Source: Saprospirales bacterium
GTDB lineage: Bacteria; Bacteroidota; Bacteroidia; Chitinophagales; UBA8649
NCBI GenBank assembly: GCA_002708985.1
Contig: PAPS01000046.1
Coordinates: 1-35,896, forward strand
DNA: 35,896 bases
Direction: 5' to 3'
The notes beneath the pieces are model-generated. The model had not been told where the DNA came from and did no database searches. It saw only the letters and a list, made by a program, of their open reading frames with translations. The number at the start of each line of letters is the position of its first letter. The first letter of the stretch is position 1. Positions 9,324 through 19,243 of the stretch are shown here, one piece after another. The position numbers and the translations under genes are program-made.

Positions 9324-9868
9324 TATCGACGACATTTAGGGTTTACTAATTCTTCGAATACCCAATCGACAGCAACTCCACGAGAAGTATCCACACATTC
9401 AAAATATCCGAACAGGCCTTCAGGATATAATGCATCAGAACGGTTGTAAATCCCAGACAATCGGCCAATTTCTTGAACATAAGCCCAATCGGACACATCG
9501 ACCGCAACCACATCTCTGCCTATATCTACAAACATAACATCATTTCTAATCGCCATATCTTCATTTAATGGGACATTGATAAAGGCAATTCCCGTTGGGT
9601 TTGAAGGATCATTGTTATCAAATACATGAATCCCCTGCCCTGTCTCACCAACCAAGATGTATGGACCGTACTTATAAATTTTTCCGGCTTCTTGGATGGA
9701 CTGTGCAGGCGAAGAAGAAACCGTAAGATCGGCTTCTCCTTGATAGACTGGCTTCCAGCCATCAATTACTAAATCCTCTTCAACTTGACATGAAAAGAAG
9801 CCCAACGAAAAAGCCAAGAGACAGAAGGCGACCCAAAAAATCGAGGCATTACTATTCATTTTTATCAT
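9323..9868 (-). CDS. LVIVD-repeat lipoprotein, short
   Basis: The product has 181 residues with a lipobox FFSC after a hydrophobic leader. Two or three LVIVD-like blades follow (IHVFDNNDPSNPTGI, VVAVDVSDWAYVQEI), then a cysteine-containing tail (FECVDTSRGVAVDWV, ending NPKCRR). The stop overlaps the next gene's start as TAATG. The ATG at 9868 is chosen because a TAnnTTTA element lies exactly 4 bases in front; an ATG at 9859 would also fit. Together with its downstream partner it looks like a split or duplicated LVIVD surface lipoprotein. Function unknown. Confidence 0.8.
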   Translation of the reverse strand: MIKMNSNASIFWVAFCLLAFSLGFFSCQVEEDLVIDGWKPVYQGEADLTVSSSPAQSIQEAGKIYKYGPYILVGETGQGIHVFDNNDPSNPTGIAFINVPLNEDMAIRNDVMFVDIGRDVVAVDVSDWAYVQEIGRLSGIYNRSDALYPEGLFGYFECVDTSRGVAVDWVFEELVNPKCRR

Positions 9869-9872
9869 AAGG

Positions 9873-9880
9873 TAAAGTTA
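9873..9880 (-). promoter_or_regulatory. Putative -7 element TAACTTTA, 4 bases before ATG
   Basis: On the minus strand TAACTTTA ends 4 bases before the ATG at 9868. It would let the three-gene lipoprotein/barrel set be transcribed independently of tsaD, which ends at 9892 on the same strand. Confidence 0.38.
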
Positions 9881-9891
9881 GAAATTCCAAT

Positions 9892-10920
9892 TTATGCCTT
9901 GTTCCATTTACTCAACTCCCATCGCGCTAATGGAGTTTTTTCAAGTCCCGTCTGATATCCCTTTATAATAAGATGATACCCTAACAATCCTACCATGCCA
10001 GCATTATCGGTGCATAAGGTAATCGGAGGAAGGGCTATCTGTACATTTTTTGATTGAGCAAAGTCTTGAATCGCTGCTCGCAAGGCCGAATTGGCGGATA
10101 CACCCCCAGCAAGTGCAATACAAGGTACATCATATAGCCCCAAGGCATATTGATATTTTTCCAATAAAATAGCCACCAAGGTGTGTTGAATAGAAGCACA
10201 CAAATCATGAAGATTTTCTTCGATGAACGTTGGTTTTTGTTTGGTCTCCTTTTCTAAAAAGTATCGGATCGCAGTTTTTACGCCGCTAAAACTAAAATCG
10301 AGCCCATCTGTCTTTGGACGACTAAAAGTATACTTAAGGGGATTTCCTTGTTGCGCCATCTTATCCATATGAGGTCCTCCTGGATACGGTAATCCCAGCA
10401 TTTTTGCCGCTTTATCAAAGGCCTCCCCAACTGCATCATCTAATGTGCCTCCTAGTACTTCCACATCATGCCAATCGCGAACCATAACAAATTGTGTATG
10501 TCCTCCTGAAACATTTAAACAGAGATACGGAAAGGTTGCCGGCCTGTCCGCGCCCATAGGTGATAGCGCATGGGCCATCATATGATGCACACCGAGCAGA
10601 GGAACGTCTAACGCAATGGACAAGCCTTTGGCAAATTCCCAACCGACGAATAACGACCCAAGAAGTCCTGGCCCGCGTGTAGCCACGATAGCATCTAAGT
10701 CGTTCATTTTCATATTATTAATGCGAAGCGTCTCCGCAACAAGTGGCACGATATGTGATGTATGAGCTCTTGAAGCTAACTCAGGCACTACCCCACCATA
10801 CGATTTATGGACTTCTTGATTCGCAACCGCATTGGCTTTAAGAAGTCCTTTATCCACAAGGGCTACGCTTGTATCATCACAACTTGACTCAATAGCAAGG
10901 ATAGTGGTTACCTGCTTCAT
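9892..10920 (-). CDS. tsaD: tRNA N6-adenosine threonylcarbamoyltransferase TsaD
   Basis: Catalytic subunit that transfers threonylcarbamoyl from TC-AMP to A37 of ANN-decoding tRNAs, working with TsaB and TsaE in bacteria. Starting at 10920 gives 342 residues (family about 340) and puts LAIESSCDDTSVALV at the N-terminus; the open frame to 10944 would add 8 residues from a TTG. Family signatures: PELASRAHTSHIVPL, the ATRGPGLLGSL segment, the metal-binding HHMMAHA (HxxxH), LNVSGGHTQFV, the FSFSGVKTA block and ALAGGVSANSALR. All key motifs are intact. It is divergent from the tamB-like gene 90 bases away. Confidence 0.97.
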   Translation of the reverse strand: MKQVTTILAIESSCDDTSVALVDKGLLKANAVANQEVHKSYGGVVPELASRAHTSHIVPLVAETLRINNMKMNDLDAIVATRGPGLLGSLFVGWEFAKGLSIALDVPLLGVHHMMAHALSPMGADRPATFPYLCLNVSGGHTQFVMVRDWHDVEVLGGTLDDAVGEAFDKAAKMLGLPYPGGPHMDKMAQQGNPLKYTFSRPKTDGLDFSFSGVKTAIRYFLEKETKQKPTFIEENLHDLCASIQHTLVAILLEKYQYALGLYDVPCIALAGGVSANSALRAAIQDFAQSKNVQIALPPITLCTDNAGMVGLLGYHLIIKGYQTGLEKTPLARWELSKWNKA

Positions 10921-11010
10921 CCGTTCTTCGGTATTTTTATACAAATAAACGATATAAAAGAGGTAAAGTACATAGAATCAAAAAAGCTTCTCCGATGCAT
11001 AGCAAAGGTT

Positions 11011-14000
11011 ATGGGTTGGCTGTCCCTAAGTGCGGTCACTCTAGCTTTATCCTTGTGCATACTCCTCCAAGTTCCCTCAGTACAAACATGGCTAGCGAAT
11101 AAGCTTGTTCATCAACTGGAACATTCCCTAGATGCCACAATTGAATTGGACTACATACATTTTGAGTTTTGGCATACGGCAAGAATTGAAAACTTCTCCC
11201 TAACACAAAGCGATAAATCAATTCATCTCGAAAAAGTGGAGCTTGACTTTGATGTCTTTGATTTATTTACCTCTGCAATCTCCATAAAGGAAATCAATGT
11301 TAATGGAGTGAGAGCGGTATTAAATACCGACCCCTCCATAGATAGGCCCCAAGTAAAAAAGGGAAAACAGTGGAAAACCGTTCTTCAAAAAATCAATCTC
11401 GAAAAAATTCATCTTACGGTGCTCATGCCTCAAAGCGAACAGACTATTGAAGTAGACTTACCCTTAGCGAACATCAATTTTGGAAATCTAGTGCTGGGAG
11501 ATTCCAGTATTCAAATCTCTACAATAGATTTTCATTCTCCATTGATAACCCATGAGCTACCCAATAGACGATTAGCACCATCTTTTCCTAGGGATTCTAT
11601 AATCGATTTTAACATATTGACTGCAATAGGTGTCTCCATAGACAATTTATCCACCAATAACATGAGATATGTAACGATAAAGGATCAAGATTCAATAACG
11701 GTTATCAAAGAATTAAGTGGGCAATTCTCTCTGAATTCTAGCAAAAACTCTTTACGGCTAAAGGCAAAAAACCTTATGGCAAACGTTGATCAATATCCCG
11801 CAATTCAAGCAGATGAGGTTGAAATAACATCAGCAAGGGATTCTTTCTTTTTCGGTATGAATAATCTGAGGTGGGGAGAAAGTGCATTTAATGGATGGGT
11901 ACACCTACCCCTAGCCAACTATCAATATAATCTATCCAATGGATTTAAGGCGCCATTTAAGGTATTACTTAATCAGTCCTACATCACTGCAACTGAAAAA
12001 GACTTTCTTTTCGCGACACTCAATCTAAACCAAACTCCATGGGACGATCTTCTAGGAAATGATACCTTACGCTTGGATACATTTAATGCTGCGGGATCCT
12101 TGTCCGAACTCTATGTTAAGCACCTTACATTTCAAAGTCAAAACCTATCCATTGAGGGTCATGCTTCAATCCATGGTCTTCCTGTGCTCAACAATACCTT
12201 TGTCTCTTTAGACTGTAAAAAGCTTACGGTAAAGACTTCCCCATGGCTAAGGCTAGCCAAAAGAGCTTCGATATCTTTACCTGAATTCTGCGACCGTATT
12301 CCTACAATAGGGATCAAGGGACATCTGGAGGGAAGCCTTCAGGACCTTGCCATGAATGCCTCGGTAAATACAGTATTTGGCCAGGCGGTTATAGCAGCTA
12401 GCATGGATTGGGATGCAAAGAATCTACCGAAGTATAAAGGAAGGCTGTCGACGGCAAACTTTAACCTTGCCTCGCTGTTGCAAAATCAAGATTTTGGAAA
12501 TGTTCAATGTAATCTAGAAATAGATGGATATGGATTTCAAAATCTCGAGCGGGAATTCGACATCAGTGGCGGCATAAGCGCCTTTGACTATAAAGATCAG
12601 ACAATCGACAATATCCAGTTGAACGGCCATCTTTCCAATGAAAAATACCTAGGTCAGATTGAGGTTTTTGATGATGCCGTGCAACTTCATGCACAAGCCA
12701 CCATTGATCAAAGTGGAACCATTCCAACAGTGTTAGCCACGGGCAACTTGGATTTCCTTCGTGTTGAGGGATTCTCTAGTTATGATAAAGCCCTAGCCAT
12801 TTCAGGAAGATTCGACCTTGATGGTCATAGTATTGATGATGAACGCGGCCTTATTGATTTAAGCCTGTCCGATTGGGCCTTAGATTTTGATGAACGCATT
12901 GTTGCCCTTCCTCCTACACGACTAGTGTATAGCCAATTACCAGAGGATCGCATCGCCATTGATATTAAATCTGAATTCCTGTCTGGATTTGTCTCATCTG
13001 ATTACACGATAGGAGATATCCCCGTTTTAGTTGAAAGCCTCAAGGATAGTCTAAAAGTTCCTGACCTTGATGGACGATCAGCCTCATGGAAGATAAATCT
13101 CAGCGACAACTACCACTTGCTCTCGATAATCGACCCAAGACTAAATGTGCCCGGGAAACTCAGGCTTGACGGGAGTATTGGAGGAATTCAGCGCAGTTTA
13201 TTCACGTCATGGTCAACAGATTACATTGATTTTGAAGACTACCTTATTGAAGGTTTTAACGGGAACCTCACGCTGAGTGGAGATCAATACCAAATACAAA
13301 GTGCCTTAACTGAAATCACGCTATTCGATACTACCTTCTTTAAAAACATTGAAGTAAGCTTATCACAAAATGGCGATAATGGACAATTTGTCGTTCAATC
13401 CAAGAATGGAAATCAAGATTCACTGCTCCATATTGCAGGAGCTTACTTAAAAGATGAATTCAACCATTTCAAAGGAAGCTTTTCTGCCTTTAATATACAC
13501 TTGGATACCAATGTGTATAGAATAAGCCAGGAGAACCAATGGGAAATAGCTAATTATGAATGGGTGCGGCTCAAAGACTTCACGCTAAATGGACCCGGTC
13601 AAGGCAAAATACAACTAGAAGGATACCCCTACACCTCAGAGGATGAATCACTAGAAAAGCAGTACTTCAATTTTGGTGTCCGAGCTATTCGACTCAAAGC
13701 CTTCTCCGACCTACTCAATCATCCTATTTACAAATTTGATGGTGAGTTGGACTTTCAAGTTTCGATAAAAAATGCCTTCCAAACACCTGAGTTAGAAGGA
13801 TCAATAGACACTAGACACCTTTCACTTAACACCCAAGACCTTGGACGATTGATTTTAGTTTCAGAATATAATGCAAACAAAAATCGCATTGATATCAAGG
13901 CGGGCTCACTTATACGAGAAGCAAAAAACTATGTCGCCATAGGAGGATATCACGGACTACCCGGGCACGGTGAAACTTACGACACTAAGATTTCGTTTAT

Positions 14001-15756
14001 CATTGACAGTTTAGAAGTTCAAGCTGTAGAAGACTTAGTACCTTCATACATCCGAAATAATAAAGGCAACATTCACGGCAATCTTGACCTTGTGGTAAAG
14101 GATAAAAAGCCGAATCTTCTAGGCTACCTAGAAACAGGAAATGTAGCTACGACCATCTCCTACCTTAATACGACCTATAATTTGCACAATCAGCGAGTAG
14201 ATTTCTTAGAAGATCGCTTGGCTATAGATCAGCTCGAGGCCTTTTATATGGACACCGTTCGCAATGAAGCAGTCAAACGAAGTCTCATAGGAGGAGGAAA
14301 CATTTACCACCAAAACTTAAAAAATTGGTCACTTGACGTTAGTCTTTCTGGAGAGAATATTCAAGTGCTGAACACTACAGCAGCCATGAATCCAGATTAC
14401 TACGGGCAAGCATTTGTGACGGGAAGTGCCCGATTTTATGGTGATGCACAATCCGACATCAAGCTCGAAGTAATTGCTGAGAGTACTCCGGGAACTGAAC
14501 TTTTTTTTCCATACGAGGAGTCAGCTTACGCCGAATCACACGGTTTCTTTTCCTTTAAGAATGAGGATACAAAGCGTTTATTTAAGCCCAAGGAGAAGAT
14601 TCGCATAAACCCTTTAGATGTGGCCATGGATTTAACCATTGACCAAGATGCAGTGATTCATATTGTCCTAAGCGAAGAAGACGGAGATATTCTAACTGCT
14701 CGAGGTAATGGTGATATTCGATTAGAATATTTAAAAGAAAAAGAAGAGGCCAACCTCTATGGAATCTATAAAATAGCTTCCGGGGACTACACCTTTCAGC
14801 TGCGCGAGGTAATCGACAAACGCTTTTACATCGAAGACGGTGGATCAATACAGTTAGAGGGATCTATTGATGAAGCCGTGTTAGATGTATCCGCAAGTTA
14901 TCGCATAAACACTACCCCTTTAAACCTTATCCGGGAATACATCGACATTAATGATGCAGCGGTGTACACCGAAGCCAATGAGCGTGTCCCTGTAAAACTT
15001 TTGTTAAACATCTCCAACATATTAGCAGAACCCGCAATTGATTTTGATATCGATATTATAGACTATGACCCTATTTTGCGTAACCCAATCGAAACAAAAA
15101 TTAACCTTTTACGCAATGATGCAAACAACATGAATCAACAAGTCTTTGGACTTATTGTAGTCAATCAATTCATTCCAACATTTGGTGATGCAGGTTCCTC
15201 CAACGCCGCTCTTGTGAGCACAGGAATCAATAATACCGTATCCGAACTTTTGTCCAATCAATTAAGCGGTTATCTAAGCGGCTGGTTCGATGAGCTCAAT
15301 CTAGACCTTGATCTCAACATAAACTATCGAGCCTATGACCCGTCGGTAAACAATGGCGATGACCTCAACCAAATAAGACGACGAGAACTTCAAATCGCCC
15401 TGAGCAAGCGATTTATGAATGATCGAATGACCATAAATGTCGGAGGCAATGTAGACTTCGGTGATCAATTTTCTGATGATGTAAACTCAGGCACGAACTT
15501 TACAGGTGACTTTGAATTTAATTATGCGATTACCGAAGACCGCCGATTAAAATTCAAAGCCTTTTCCAATACGGATTATGACATTTTTGACCAGGGCTAT
15601 CGAACCAATGCGGGGCTTGGTCTTTCGTTCAATAGAAGTTTCAATAACATCAAGGAGTTTTTTGGTGGCAACGGAAAGACCAATAACAACGATCTTCAAC
15701 AAAACAATGAAATTGAAGAGGAGAAAAACTCATCTCAAGAATTTTCTCCAAAGTAA
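11011..15756 (+). CDS. tamB: TamB-like translocation/assembly protein (AsmA-like superfamily)
   Basis: Very long (1581-residue) periplasm-spanning protein. An N-terminal membrane helix (residues about 1-22, ending in LLQVPSVQTWLANKL, a typical TamB opening) is followed by an extended series of beta-strands and the C-terminal TamB/DUF490 domain, where FDIDIIDYDPILRNP, LNLDLDLNINYRAYDP and the final beta-strand repeats are recognisable. Family members bridge inner and outer membrane and are tied to outer-membrane protein insertion or phospholipid transport. The chain ends in a polar Asn/Glu-rich tail. No TamA/BamA-type barrel gene is adjacent. The coding frame is open upstream of the ATG (KKLLRCIAKV, basic and N-terminal-like) but no ATG/GTG/TTG codon is seen there within about 70 bases. 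Confidence 0.9.
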   Translation: MGWLSLSAVTLALSLCILLQVPSVQTWLANKLVHQLEHSLDATIELDYIHFEFWHTARIENFSLTQSDKSIHLEKVELDFDVFDLFTSAISIKEINVNGVRAVLNTDPSIDRPQVKKGKQWKTVLQKINLEKIHLTVLMPQSEQTIEVDLPLANINFGNLVLGDSSIQISTIDFHSPLITHELPNRRLAPSFPRDSIIDFNILTAIGVSIDNLSTNNMRYVTIKDQDSITVIKELSGQFSLNSSKNSLRLKAKNLMANVDQYPAIQADEVEITSARDSFFFGMNNLRWGESAFNGWVHLPLANYQYNLSNGFKAPFKVLLNQSYITATEKDFLFATLNLNQTPWDDLLGNDTLRLDTFNAAGSLSELYVKHLTFQSQNLSIEGHASIHGLPVLNNTFVSLDCKKLTVKTSPWLRLAKRASISLPEFCDRIPTIGIKGHLEGSLQDLAMNASVNTVFGQAVIAASMDWDAKNLPKYKGRLSTANFNLASLLQNQDFGNVQCNLEIDGYGFQNLEREFDISGGISAFDYKDQTIDNIQLNGHLSNEKYLGQIEVFDDAVQLHAQATIDQSGTIPTVLATGNLDFLRVEGFSSYDKALAISGRFDLDGHSIDDERGLIDLSLSDWALDFDERIVALPPTRLVYSQLPEDRIAIDIKSEFLSGFVSSDYTIGDIPVLVESLKDSLKVPDLDGRSASWKINLSDNYHLLSIIDPRLNVPGKLRLDGSIGGIQRSLFTSWSTDYIDFEDYLIEGFNGNLTLSGDQYQIQSALTEITLFDTTFFKNIEVSLSQNGDNGQFVVQSKNGNQDSLLHIAGAYLKDEFNHFKGSFSAFNIHLDTNVYRISQENQWEIANYEWVRLKDFTLNGPGQGKIQLEGYPYTSEDESLEKQYFNFGVRAIRLKAFSDLLNHPIYKFDGELDFQVSIKNAFQTPELEGSIDTRHLSLNTQDLGRLILVSEYNANKNRIDIKAGSLIREAKNYVAIGGYHGLPGHGETYDTKISFIIDSLEVQAVEDLVPSYIRNNKGNIHGNLDLVVKDKKPNLLGYLETGNVATTISYLNTTYNLHNQRVDFLEDRLAIDQLEAFYMDTVRNEAVKRSLIGGGNIYHQNLKNWSLDVSLSGENIQVLNTTAAMNPDYYGQAFVTGSARFYGDAQSDIKLEVIAESTPGTELFFPYEESAYAESHGFFSFKNEDTKRLFKPKEKIRINPLDVAMDLTIDQDAVIHIVLSEEDGDILTARGNGDIRLEYLKEKEEANLYGIYKIASGDYTFQLREVIDKRFYIEDGGSIQLEGSIDEAVLDVSASYRINTTPLNLIREYIDINDAAVYTEANERVPVKLLLNISNILAEPAIDFDIDIIDYDPILRNPIETKINLLRNDANNMNQQVFGLIVVNQFIPTFGDAGSSNAALVSTGINNTVSELLSNQLSGYLSGWFDELNLDLDLNINYRAYDPSVNNGDDLNQIRRRELQIALSKRFMNDRMTINVGGNVDFGDQFSDDVNSGTNFTGDFEFNYAITEDRRLKFKAFSNTDYDIFDQGYRTNAGLGLSFNRSFNNIKEFFGGNGKTNNNDLQQNNEIEEEKNSSQEFSPK

Positions 15757-15825
15757 ATTTTGAATAATCCATAAGCTGACATAGATTAAAATTAACCTTC
15801 GACCTATCTGTTGTATTTTGCACCA

Positions 15826-18213
15826 ATGAAGCAAATCACCTTTATTTTATTATTTGCACTTTCTTGTCAGAACCTAGCAGCGCAGCGATATTCAAGGGTT
15901 CACCTTGATGTCTCAAAAGCCGAAGACCTATCACGGCTCAAAGAAATGCCTTTGCCGTTGGATCATGCGCATTGGAAGCTAGAGGTCGGTGAAGTAGTGG
16001 TTGAAGTGAGTGAATTTGATCTAAGTCTTATTCAGCAAACGAATATCCCCTATCACATTGAAATCGATGATCTTGAAGATTTTTACAGTAACCGACTACG
16101 TCAACAACATGACATTCTTTGGACAAAAAATATCAATTGCGATTCTACTGTAGCTCCACTAGATCCTACAAATTTTGAATTAGGTTCGATGGGAGGATAT
16201 TATACCTATCAAGAAATGCTGGATGATTTGGATTCAATGCATTCACTTTTTCCCAATTTAATCAGTGCTAAAGAGCCTATACATACCTTTACTACCGAGG
16301 AAGATCGGCCAATATACTGGGTGCGCATATCCAATACACCGGATATCGATGACCCAAATGAACCTGAAATTCTCTACACATCGAACCACCACGCGAGGGA
16401 GGCAGCAGCTCTATCGGTAAACATGTATACTATGTGGTATATCCTTGAAAATTATGACCGTGATGAAGATCTACAATATCTCGTCGATAATGTTGAAATG
16501 TATTTTGTTCCATTAGTTAATCCCGATGGCTGGGTATATAACCAAACCATTCAACCCAATGGAGGTGGGATGTGGCGTAAAAATCGTCGTGATAATGGAA
16601 ATGGGACTTTTGGAGTAGACCTTAATCGAAATTACAGCTATGAATGGGCTCTTATTGGAAGCTCAGGAAATGGAAATAGCGATGTTTACCATGGAATATC
16701 AGCATTTTCTGAGCCGGAAAGTCAGGCACTCAAATGGTTTAGTGAACAGCATGAATTTAAAATTGCGCTGAATTATCATACCGCCGCGAATATGCTGTTA
16801 CATCCTTGGGGCTTTACAGAAGATATTCAGTGCGAGGACCATAATAAATTCATCGCTTTTAAAGATTGGATGACAGAAATCAATGGATATCAAAATATTC
16901 AAGCTTCTTTATTATATCCTGTCGGAGGAGATAGCGATGACTGGATGTATGGCGATACGTCGACTAAGCCTAAGATTCTTGCCATGACCCCAGAATGCGG
17001 CACTAGTTCCGATGGATTTTGGCCCCCAACGTCTCGTATTCTTCCATTATGTCGTGAAAATTTACCTCAAAATCTCCGTGGTGCCTATATTTTGCTTGAC
17101 TACCTGCGTGTAGAAGACCTATCCTCCGATGCTCTCTCTGTACAGGGAGCAATTGACGTATCTATGCAACGCCTTGGTCTGCCAGAAAGCCCTGGTTTTA
17201 TCGTAGACCTTGAATCACTCGATTCTGCTGTTACTGTAAATACTTTAGCCAAAGCGGTGGTTGGATTAAACTACGGCGAAAGCGTAATTGATTCGTTTGA
17301 ATACACTATTGATACGCTATCCTTATTCAAACCTGAAGTGGGTTTTGTATTATCTGTCAATAACGGGAGTCATACTTTCCGTGATACATTTTATAAGCGA
17401 GTATCTGTAGTTAACCCTGCCCTATCAATTGACGGAATGACGCTCAGTCCTTTTGAAAATCAAGGATCATCCTCTTGGAGCACAACAACAGAGGACTTTG
17501 TGAGCCCACCGACAAGTATAACTGATTCCCCTAACGATGATTACGAAAATCAAATTACGCAAACCCTGATGTTAACGCCAATCATCAACTTAAGCAATGC
17601 GCAAGACGCGCTTATTCGATTTGCTGCAAAATGGGATATCGAGGCTGACTATGACTATGTTCAATTTGAAGCATTGCGTTTAAGTTCTTCTGGGCTAGCT
17701 AATGATTGGTTGCCTTTATGTGGTAACTACACAAATTCTGGAACAGCTGATCAAGATGAGGGTATGCCGCTATATGATGGTGCTCAGAATACATGGGTTG
17801 AGGAAGAGGTTGATATAAGTGAATTTATCGGTGATTCCATCCAATTACGTTTTCAATTAGTATCCGATAACTTTGTCACGGGAGATGGCTTTTACTTCGA
17901 TGACTTTAAACTTTTTACAGGCGGCAATACCGATTTAATCATCGATGATTTGACTAATTTGTTCAGTCATGAGCTATATGCTGCCATCATACCCAATCCA
18001 GCCCACGACGTTATTCGAATTAATACTTCTACACCATGGATGGGACAAATACTGATCGTAAATGCTCTTGGTCAGCAGCTAACGGAACATTCTTTTCATT
18101 CCAAATTTCAACAAACTACCCTTGATATAGGCCATTTACATCCCGGAAGCTATTATGTACATTTCCTGAGTCCCAATCAGATAACTACTACACTTCCCCT
18201 ATGGATAAAATAG
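15826..18213 (+). CDS. Secreted M14 zinc carboxypeptidase with T9SS sorting domain
   Basis: Extracellular metallopeptidase of family M14. The ATG at 15826 gives 795 residues and a clean signal peptide (MKQITFILLFALSCQNLAAQ); a TTG at 15811 is also in frame. Zinc ligands are His189 and Glu192 in NHHAREAAA and His318 in LNYHTAAN; the general-base Glu is Glu390 in MTPECG. The substrate-carboxylate segment GVDLNRNYSYEW is present. After the peptidase (to about residue 430) come beta-rich domains including a MAM/jelly-roll-like segment (FVTGDGFYFDDFKLF) and a C-terminal type A T9SS domain (AAIIPNPAHDVIRINT ... PGSYYVHFLS). The product is therefore expected outside the cell or on its surface. It overlaps mnmD by 13 bases. 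Confidence 0.93.
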   Translation: MKQITFILLFALSCQNLAAQRYSRVHLDVSKAEDLSRLKEMPLPLDHAHWKLEVGEVVVEVSEFDLSLIQQTNIPYHIEIDDLEDFYSNRLRQQHDILWTKNINCDSTVAPLDPTNFELGSMGGYYTYQEMLDDLDSMHSLFPNLISAKEPIHTFTTEEDRPIYWVRISNTPDIDDPNEPEILYTSNHHAREAAALSVNMYTMWYILENYDRDEDLQYLVDNVEMYFVPLVNPDGWVYNQTIQPNGGGMWRKNRRDNGNGTFGVDLNRNYSYEWALIGSSGNGNSDVYHGISAFSEPESQALKWFSEQHEFKIALNYHTAANMLLHPWGFTEDIQCEDHNKFIAFKDWMTEINGYQNIQASLLYPVGGDSDDWMYGDTSTKPKILAMTPECGTSSDGFWPPTSRILPLCRENLPQNLRGAYILLDYLRVEDLSSDALSVQGAIDVSMQRLGLPESPGFIVDLESLDSAVTVNTLAKAVVGLNYGESVIDSFEYTIDTLSLFKPEVGFVLSVNNGSHTFRDTFYKRVSVVNPALSIDGMTLSPFENQGSSSWSTTTEDFVSPPTSITDSPNDDYENQITQTLMLTPIINLSNAQDALIRFAAKWDIEADYDYVQFEALRLSSSGLANDWLPLCGNYTNSGTADQDEGMPLYDGAQNTWVEEEVDISEFIGDSIQLRFQLVSDNFVTGDGFYFDDFKLFTGGNTDLIIDDLTNLFSHELYAAIIPNPAHDVIRINTSTPWMGQILIVNALGQQLTEHSFHSKFQQTTLDIGHLHPGSYYVHFLSPNQITTTLPLWIK

Positions 18214-18899
18214 GACCCGTATTAGTACCTACAAAAGATGGAAGTAGTACGCTACACTCCTCGGAGTACAATGCGCACTATCATTCGATCCATGGCGCAT
18301 ACACAGAATCCATGCATATATTTATTAATCATGGGCTCAGAGATTATCTAGCAGGCAAAAAGAAGCCTATTAACACTCCCATAAAAATTATGGAAATGGG
18401 CCTTGGAAGTGGACTGAATGCCCTGCTCACGGCGGAGTCAATTAACCAACAAGCAGTAGACTATTTAGGTTTAGAAGCCCACCCAATTACTCAGAAAGCA
18501 ACCTATTTGTCAATAATCAACTCCCTACCCCATGCTCTTGACAACAACTTGATCGAATCATTCTGGGATGCTCCTTGGAATGCTCCAACAAAGATAACAC
18601 CAGTATTCACCCTGGAAAAGCGCCTTGGTAAGATCGAAGACCTTGAACTCACTCCATTAAGTATTGATATAATCTATTATGATGCCTTTGCCCCAGAGAG
18701 TCAGCCACACCTATGGCAAAAGGAAGTTATGAATTCTGTTATCAATTGGTTAAAGCCGGGAGGATATCTGCTGACCTATTGTGCCAAAGGAAGCTTTCGA
18801 AGAACTTGTAAATCTCTTGGATGTCGGCTTGAATCATTACCAGGACCTCCCGGAAAGCGAGAAATAAGCCGATTCGTTAAGGAAAACAACGAATCGTAA
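18201..18899 (+). CDS. mnmD: tRNA U34 5-methylaminomethyl-2-thiouridine methyltransferase MnmD
   Basis: SAM-dependent methyltransferase that finishes mnm5s2U at the wobble position of tRNAs; 232 residues, which is the stand-alone MnmD form rather than the MnmC fusion. Visible motifs: STLHSSEYNAHYHSIHGAY near the N-terminus, the SAM loop MEMGLGSGLNALL, and the family signature YYDAFAPESQPHLWQ followed by LKPGGYLLTYCAKGSFRR. There is no FAD-dependent MnmC1 domain. The start overlaps the last 13 bases of the carboxypeptidase gene in another frame, suggesting coupled expression, although the two activities are unrelated. Confidence 0.92.
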   Translation: MDKIGPVLVPTKDGSSTLHSSEYNAHYHSIHGAYTESMHIFINHGLRDYLAGKKKPINTPIKIMEMGLGSGLNALLTAESINQQAVDYLGLEAHPITQKATYLSIINSLPHALDNNLIESFWDAPWNAPTKITPVFTLEKRLGKIEDLELTPLSIDIIYYDAFAPESQPHLWQKEVMNSVINWLKPGGYLLTYCAKGSFRRTCKSLGCRLESLPGPPGKREISRFVKENNES

Positions 18900-18913
18900 A
18901 TCAATCTAAGAAG

Positions 18914-19234
18914 ATGACGTTGGAACAAATAATGCAAAGCTTACCCTCTCGATTCCTGCCCGAACGCTTTGAGGCAGATGATCCATTAACCGTTCATCTC
19001 TTTTTTGATGGGAAAGAGGGGCCAAGGTATTCCGTGTCGATCGACTTTGAATCGTGTGTGGTAAAGCAAGGAATACATGGCATTCCTTCGTGCGAAGTAC
19101 GCACATCATCTCAAACATATATCGACATAGAAACAGGAAAAATCAATGCCAACATGGCGTTTTTAATGGGTAAGATAAAATTGAGTGATGTGAGCATAAT
19201 GCTTGCATTTGTCAAATGCTTTCGAAGGGACTGA
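18914..19234 (+). CDS. SCP2 sterol-binding-domain-like small protein
   Basis: A 106-residue soluble protein resembling the SCP2 fold. The N-terminus MTLEQIMQSLPSRF, the middle strand with CVVKQG and the diagnostic C-terminal block TYIDIETGKINANMAFLMG followed by GKIKLSDVSIMLAF match SCP2 proteins, in which this part forms the lipid-binding cavity. Family members bind fatty acids or other lipids, but the bacterial role is generally unclear. It lies 14 bases after mnmD and is probably co-transcribed with it. It converges with def. Confidence 0.8.
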   Translation: MTLEQIMQSLPSRFLPERFEADDPLTVHLFFDGKEGPRYSVSIDFESCVVKQGIHGIPSCEVRTSSQTYIDIETGKINANMAFLMGKIKLSDVSIMLAFVKCFRRD

Positions 19235-19243
19235 TGCTTCTTT

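Noticed and set aside
10921-11010. Bidirectional promoter between tsaD and tamB
   Set aside because: TTTATTTG on the minus strand is close to, but does not match, TAnnTTTG, and no plus-strand element was convincing; position alone is not enough.
14582-14848. Minus-strand open frame of 88 codons inside tamB
   Set aside because: No recognisable features, and the plus-strand frame is uninterrupted over 1581 codons.
15811-15825. TTG start for the M14 carboxypeptidase
   Set aside because: The ATG at 15826 gives a better signal peptide, and the TTG overlaps a TATTTTGC promoter-like sequence.
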